From: Aquipseudomonas ullengensis
GTDB taxonomy: Bacteria; Pseudomonadota; Gammaproteobacteria; Pseudomonadales; Pseudomonadaceae
Length of the DNA stretch: 64,000 nucleotides
Direction of reading: 5' to 3'
Assembly: GCF_014174475.1 (NCBI RefSeq)
Contig: NZ_JACJUD010000001.1
Location: forward strand, 620,001-684,000
Shown: piece after piece, positions 62,129 through 64,000 of the stretch
Layout of the letters: every line of letters begins with the position of its first letter
How positions within the stretch are numbered: the first letter of the stretch is position 1
Notes under the pieces: model-generated
Databases searched by the model: none
What the model was told of the DNA's origin: nothing
Seen by the model: only the letters and a program-made list of their open reading frames with translations
Made by a program: the position numbers and the translations under genes

Positions 62129-63277
62129 TCAGATAGGTAACAGGCAATAATGTTGAATCAGTTGGCGCAGCAAACGCACCGTGGGATCCAGGCGCGCCAG
62201 TTCGAGAAACTCGCCCGGCTGGTGGGCACAGGCGATATCGCCGGGGCCGAGGACGATGGTCTCGCAACCAAGCTGCTGAAGATACGGCGCTTCGGTGCCA
62301 AATGCCACCGACTGCGCCGTATGCCCGGTCAGCTTCTCCGCCAGGCGCACCAGCTCGCAATCGGCGCTCTGTTCGAAGGGCGGCACGTTGGCGAACAGTG
62401 GGGCGAAATCGATCTTCACCTGATGCCGCTCGGCCAGCGGCTGCAACTTGCTGCGGATCGCCGCGCGCAGCTGTTCCGGGTCCATGCCTGGCAGCGGGCG
62501 CAGGTCGAACTCCAGCGAGCACTGGCCACAGATACGGTTGGGATTGTCACCGCCGTGGATGCAGCCGAGGTTGAGGGTCGGCTGCGGCACGCTGAACTGC
62601 GGGTTGCTGAACTCTCGCTGCCACTGCGCGCGCAGGTTGCGCAGCTCACCCATGGCGTCGTGCATGGCTTCCAGGGCGCTGTGGCCGAGGCTCGGGTCGG
62701 AGGAATGGCCGCTCTGGCCGAGGATGTCGATGCGCTCCATCATCACCCCCTTGTGCAGGCGGATCGGCTTGAGCCCGGTCGGCTCGCCAATCACCGCCGC
62801 GCGCCCCAGCGGCTTGCCGGCATCGGCCAGGGCGCGGGCGCCCGACATCGAACTTTCCTCGTCGCAAGTGGCGAGAATCAGCAGCGGCTGGCGGAAGGGC
62901 TGGTCGAGCAGCGTGCGCACCGCCTCGATCACCAGCGGGAAGAAGCCTTTCATGTCGCACACGCCGAGGCCGATCCAGCGGTCGCCCTGTTCGGTCAGTT
63001 TGAGTGGATCGCTCTGCCACAGCGCCGCATCGAACGGCACCGTATCGCTGTGCCCGGCCAACACCAGGCCACCGGGGCCGCTGCCGTAGGTGGCCAGCAG
63101 GTTGGCCTTGCCCGGCGCGACCTCCTGGATCTCGCAGGCGAAGCCCAGGTCGCCGAGCCAGCCGGCCAGCAGGTCGATCACCGCGCGATTGGACTGATCC
63201 CAGTTGGGCTGGGTGCAGCTCACCGATGGCGTGGCGATCAGCGCGGAAAACTGTTCCTTGAGACTGGGCAATGGCAT
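62129..63277 (-). CDS. argE: Acetylornithine deacetylase ArgE
   Basis: The 382-residue M20 metallopeptidase removes acetate from N-acetylornithine to give ornithine. The metal-binding motifs are AGHSDTVPFD, GLGVCDMKGFFP and TCDEESSMSG, with HKGVMMERIDILGQSGHSS in the dimer domain. An AAGGAG site lies just before the ATG at 63277; 36 further upstream codons in frame are not credible. With argA it forms an arginine unit. Confidence 0.94.
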   Translation of the reverse strand: MPLPSLKEQFSALIATPSVSCTQPNWDQSNRAVIDLLAGWLGDLGFACEIQEVAPGKANLLATYGSGPGGLVLAGHSDTVPFDAALWQSDPLKLTEQGDRWIGLGVCDMKGFFPLVIEAVRTLLDQPFRQPLLILATCDEESSMSGARALADAGKPLGRAAVIGEPTGLKPIRLHKGVMMERIDILGQSGHSSDPSLGHSALEAMHDAMGELRNLRAQWQREFSNPQFSVPQPTLNLGCIHGGDNPNRICGQCSLEFDLRPLPGMDPEQLRAAIRSKLQPLAERHQVKIDFAPLFANVPPFEQSADCELVRLAEKLTGHTAQSVAFGTEAPYLQQLGCETIVLGPGDIACAHQPGEFLELARLDPTVRLLRQLIQHYCLLPI

Positions 63278-63414
63278 CGGCTTTCTCCTTGAGAAGTCCA
63301 TCATAGGGCCATGTACGCCCCGACGAAACCGCCAGCGCGGCGCGCCGGCGCCTTGTCCTGTAAACTGCACGGCACTGGCAGCCATCTCCGCGCTGCGTCC
63401 GAATGCCCCTCCCC

Positions 63415-64000
63415 ATGAACAAAGAAACCGAAATCAAGCTGCGCGTCAGCCGCGAAACCCTTGCCGCCCTGCGCGACCACCCGCTGCTGAAGAAGCGCAA
63501 CAAGTCGGGCTGGGAGCAGCGCGAGTTGTTCAACCAGTACTTCGACACCCCGGAGCGCGATCTGGCTCAGGCCAAAGTCGCGCTGCGCCTGCGCCGCGAC
63601 GGCGAGCAGTTCATCCAGACCCTGAAGACCCGCGGCCAGAGCGTGGCCGGGCTGTCCGAACGCAACGAGTGGGACTGGTACCTGCAGAAAGCCAAGCTGG
63701 ACACCAAGAAACTCACCGACGAGTGCTGGCCCGCCAGCCTGGCCGAGCTGGACAAAAAGCAGCTCAAGCCGCTGTTCACCACCGACTTCGTCCGCCAGAA
63801 GGCCGAGATCGCCTGGGGCCGTGGCAAGGCCAAGGTGGTCATCGAAGCGGCCCTCGACCTGGGCAAGGTGATCGCGGGCGAAGGCGAAGAGGAAATCTGC
63901 GAGCTGGAACTGGAGCTGCGTGAAGGCGACCCGGCTGCCCTGCTGGAACTCGCCGCCGAGCTGGCGGCCGACCTGCCGCTGATGCCGTGCGACATCAGCA
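63415..64000 (+). CDS. CYTH-domain inorganic triphosphatase, N-terminal part
   Basis: The frame starts at the ATG at 63415 (MNKETEIKLRVSRETLAALR) and is still open at the window edge, giving 195 residues so far. The ExExK motif ETEIK at the N-terminus, the FDTPERDLAQAKVALRLRRDGE block and QTLKTRGQ are typical of CYTH triphosphatases (YgiF-like), which cleave inorganic triphosphate. Many family members carry a CHAD domain in the C-terminal part, which would lie beyond the window. It is divergent from argE. Confidence 0.9.
   Translation, partial: MNKETEIKLRVSRETLAALRDHPLLKKRNKSGWEQRELFNQYFDTPERDLAQAKVALRLRRDGEQFIQTLKTRGQSVAGLSERNEWDWYLQKAKLDTKKLTDECWPASLAELDKKQLKPLFTTDFVRQKAEIAWGRGKAKVVIEAALDLGKVIAGEGEEEICELELELREGDPAALLELAAELAADLPLMPCDIS

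Noticed and set aside
1..64000. tRNA, rRNA, CRISPR arrays, insertion sequences and prophage genes
   Set aside because: No cloverleaf, rRNA, regularly spaced repeats, transposase, integrase or phage structural gene was recognised anywhere in the window.

Overview
The window is a 64 kb stretch of a GC-rich gammaproteobacterial chromosome, almost certainly a Pseudomonas. The best evidence is the complete twitching-motility chemotaxis cluster pilGHIJK-chpABCDE (reverse strand, 8916-23985). Its flanks are also typically pseudomonad: gshB, a tonB3-like gene, algH, ruvX and pyrR-pyrB-pyrC' on one side, and rsmE, bioA, an amine oxidase, cytochrome b561, yceI and rhlE on the other. pilT/pilU, proC, metX/metW and the amgRS-like ompR/envZ pair agree. 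I cannot fix the species. The intergenic repeats (TGTAGGAGCCAGCTTGCTGG pairs and GTAGGGCGGGTGAAACCCGC units) are of a kind I associate with several Pseudomonas groups other than P. aeruginosa.

Layout. 1-3390: end of metF, an orphan periplasmic solute-binding protein, and rhlE. 3489-6500: yceI, cytochrome b561 and an FAD amine oxidase on the reverse strand, with a nested palindromic repeat in the gap. 6651-8909: bioA and rsmE. 8916-23985: the Chp signalling array, including the 2536-residue ChpA. 24231-30074: gshB, tonB3-like, algH, ruvX, pyrR, pyrB and pyrC' in one direction. 30131-33668: a TM2 protein, an NlpC/P60 peptidase, and the pilus retraction ATPases pilU and pilT. 33741-36209: yggS, proC, yggT, yggU. 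36347-39193: an accessory-looking insert with a dynamin-like GTPase carrying its own promoter, followed by a small ORF and a zeta-toxin-like kinase forming a toxin-antitoxin-like pair. 39263-43222: metX, metW, a DUF4426 protein, rdgB, hemW. 43322-44709: small poorly known proteins. 44802-47883: pckA, hslO, hslR. 47979-53165: rimB and rimK, facing a large MASE1-PAS-GGDEF-EAL protein. 53373-55521: envZ/ompR (amgSR). 55706-60576: tex, a thioesterase, gshA, an RMF-like gene. 60724-63277: argE-argA. The window ends inside a CYTH-domain triphosphatase gene.

How the genes work together. Type IV pilus control dominates: PilJ senses, PilI and ChpC couple, ChpA is the kinase, PilG and PilH are response regulators, PilK and ChpB adapt the receptor, and PilT/PilU retract the pilus. 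Other themes are glutathione (gshA, gshB), pyrimidine synthesis (pyrR, pyrB, pyrC'), methionine (metF, metX, metW), arginine (argA, argE), and stress or translation control (hslO, hslR, rimK, rmf-like, rhlE, tex).

Most of the window is core genome. The points most worth a second look are the dynamin and zeta-toxin insert, the c-di-GMP protein beside rimBK, threonine in both non-histidine phosphotransfer domains of ChpA, the tandem terminator-like hairpins in the gshB leader, the repeat families, and a gene-order junction near 43-45 kb that fits an origin-symmetric inversion relative to P. aeruginosa PAO1. No tRNA, rRNA, CRISPR array, insertion sequence or prophage was seen.
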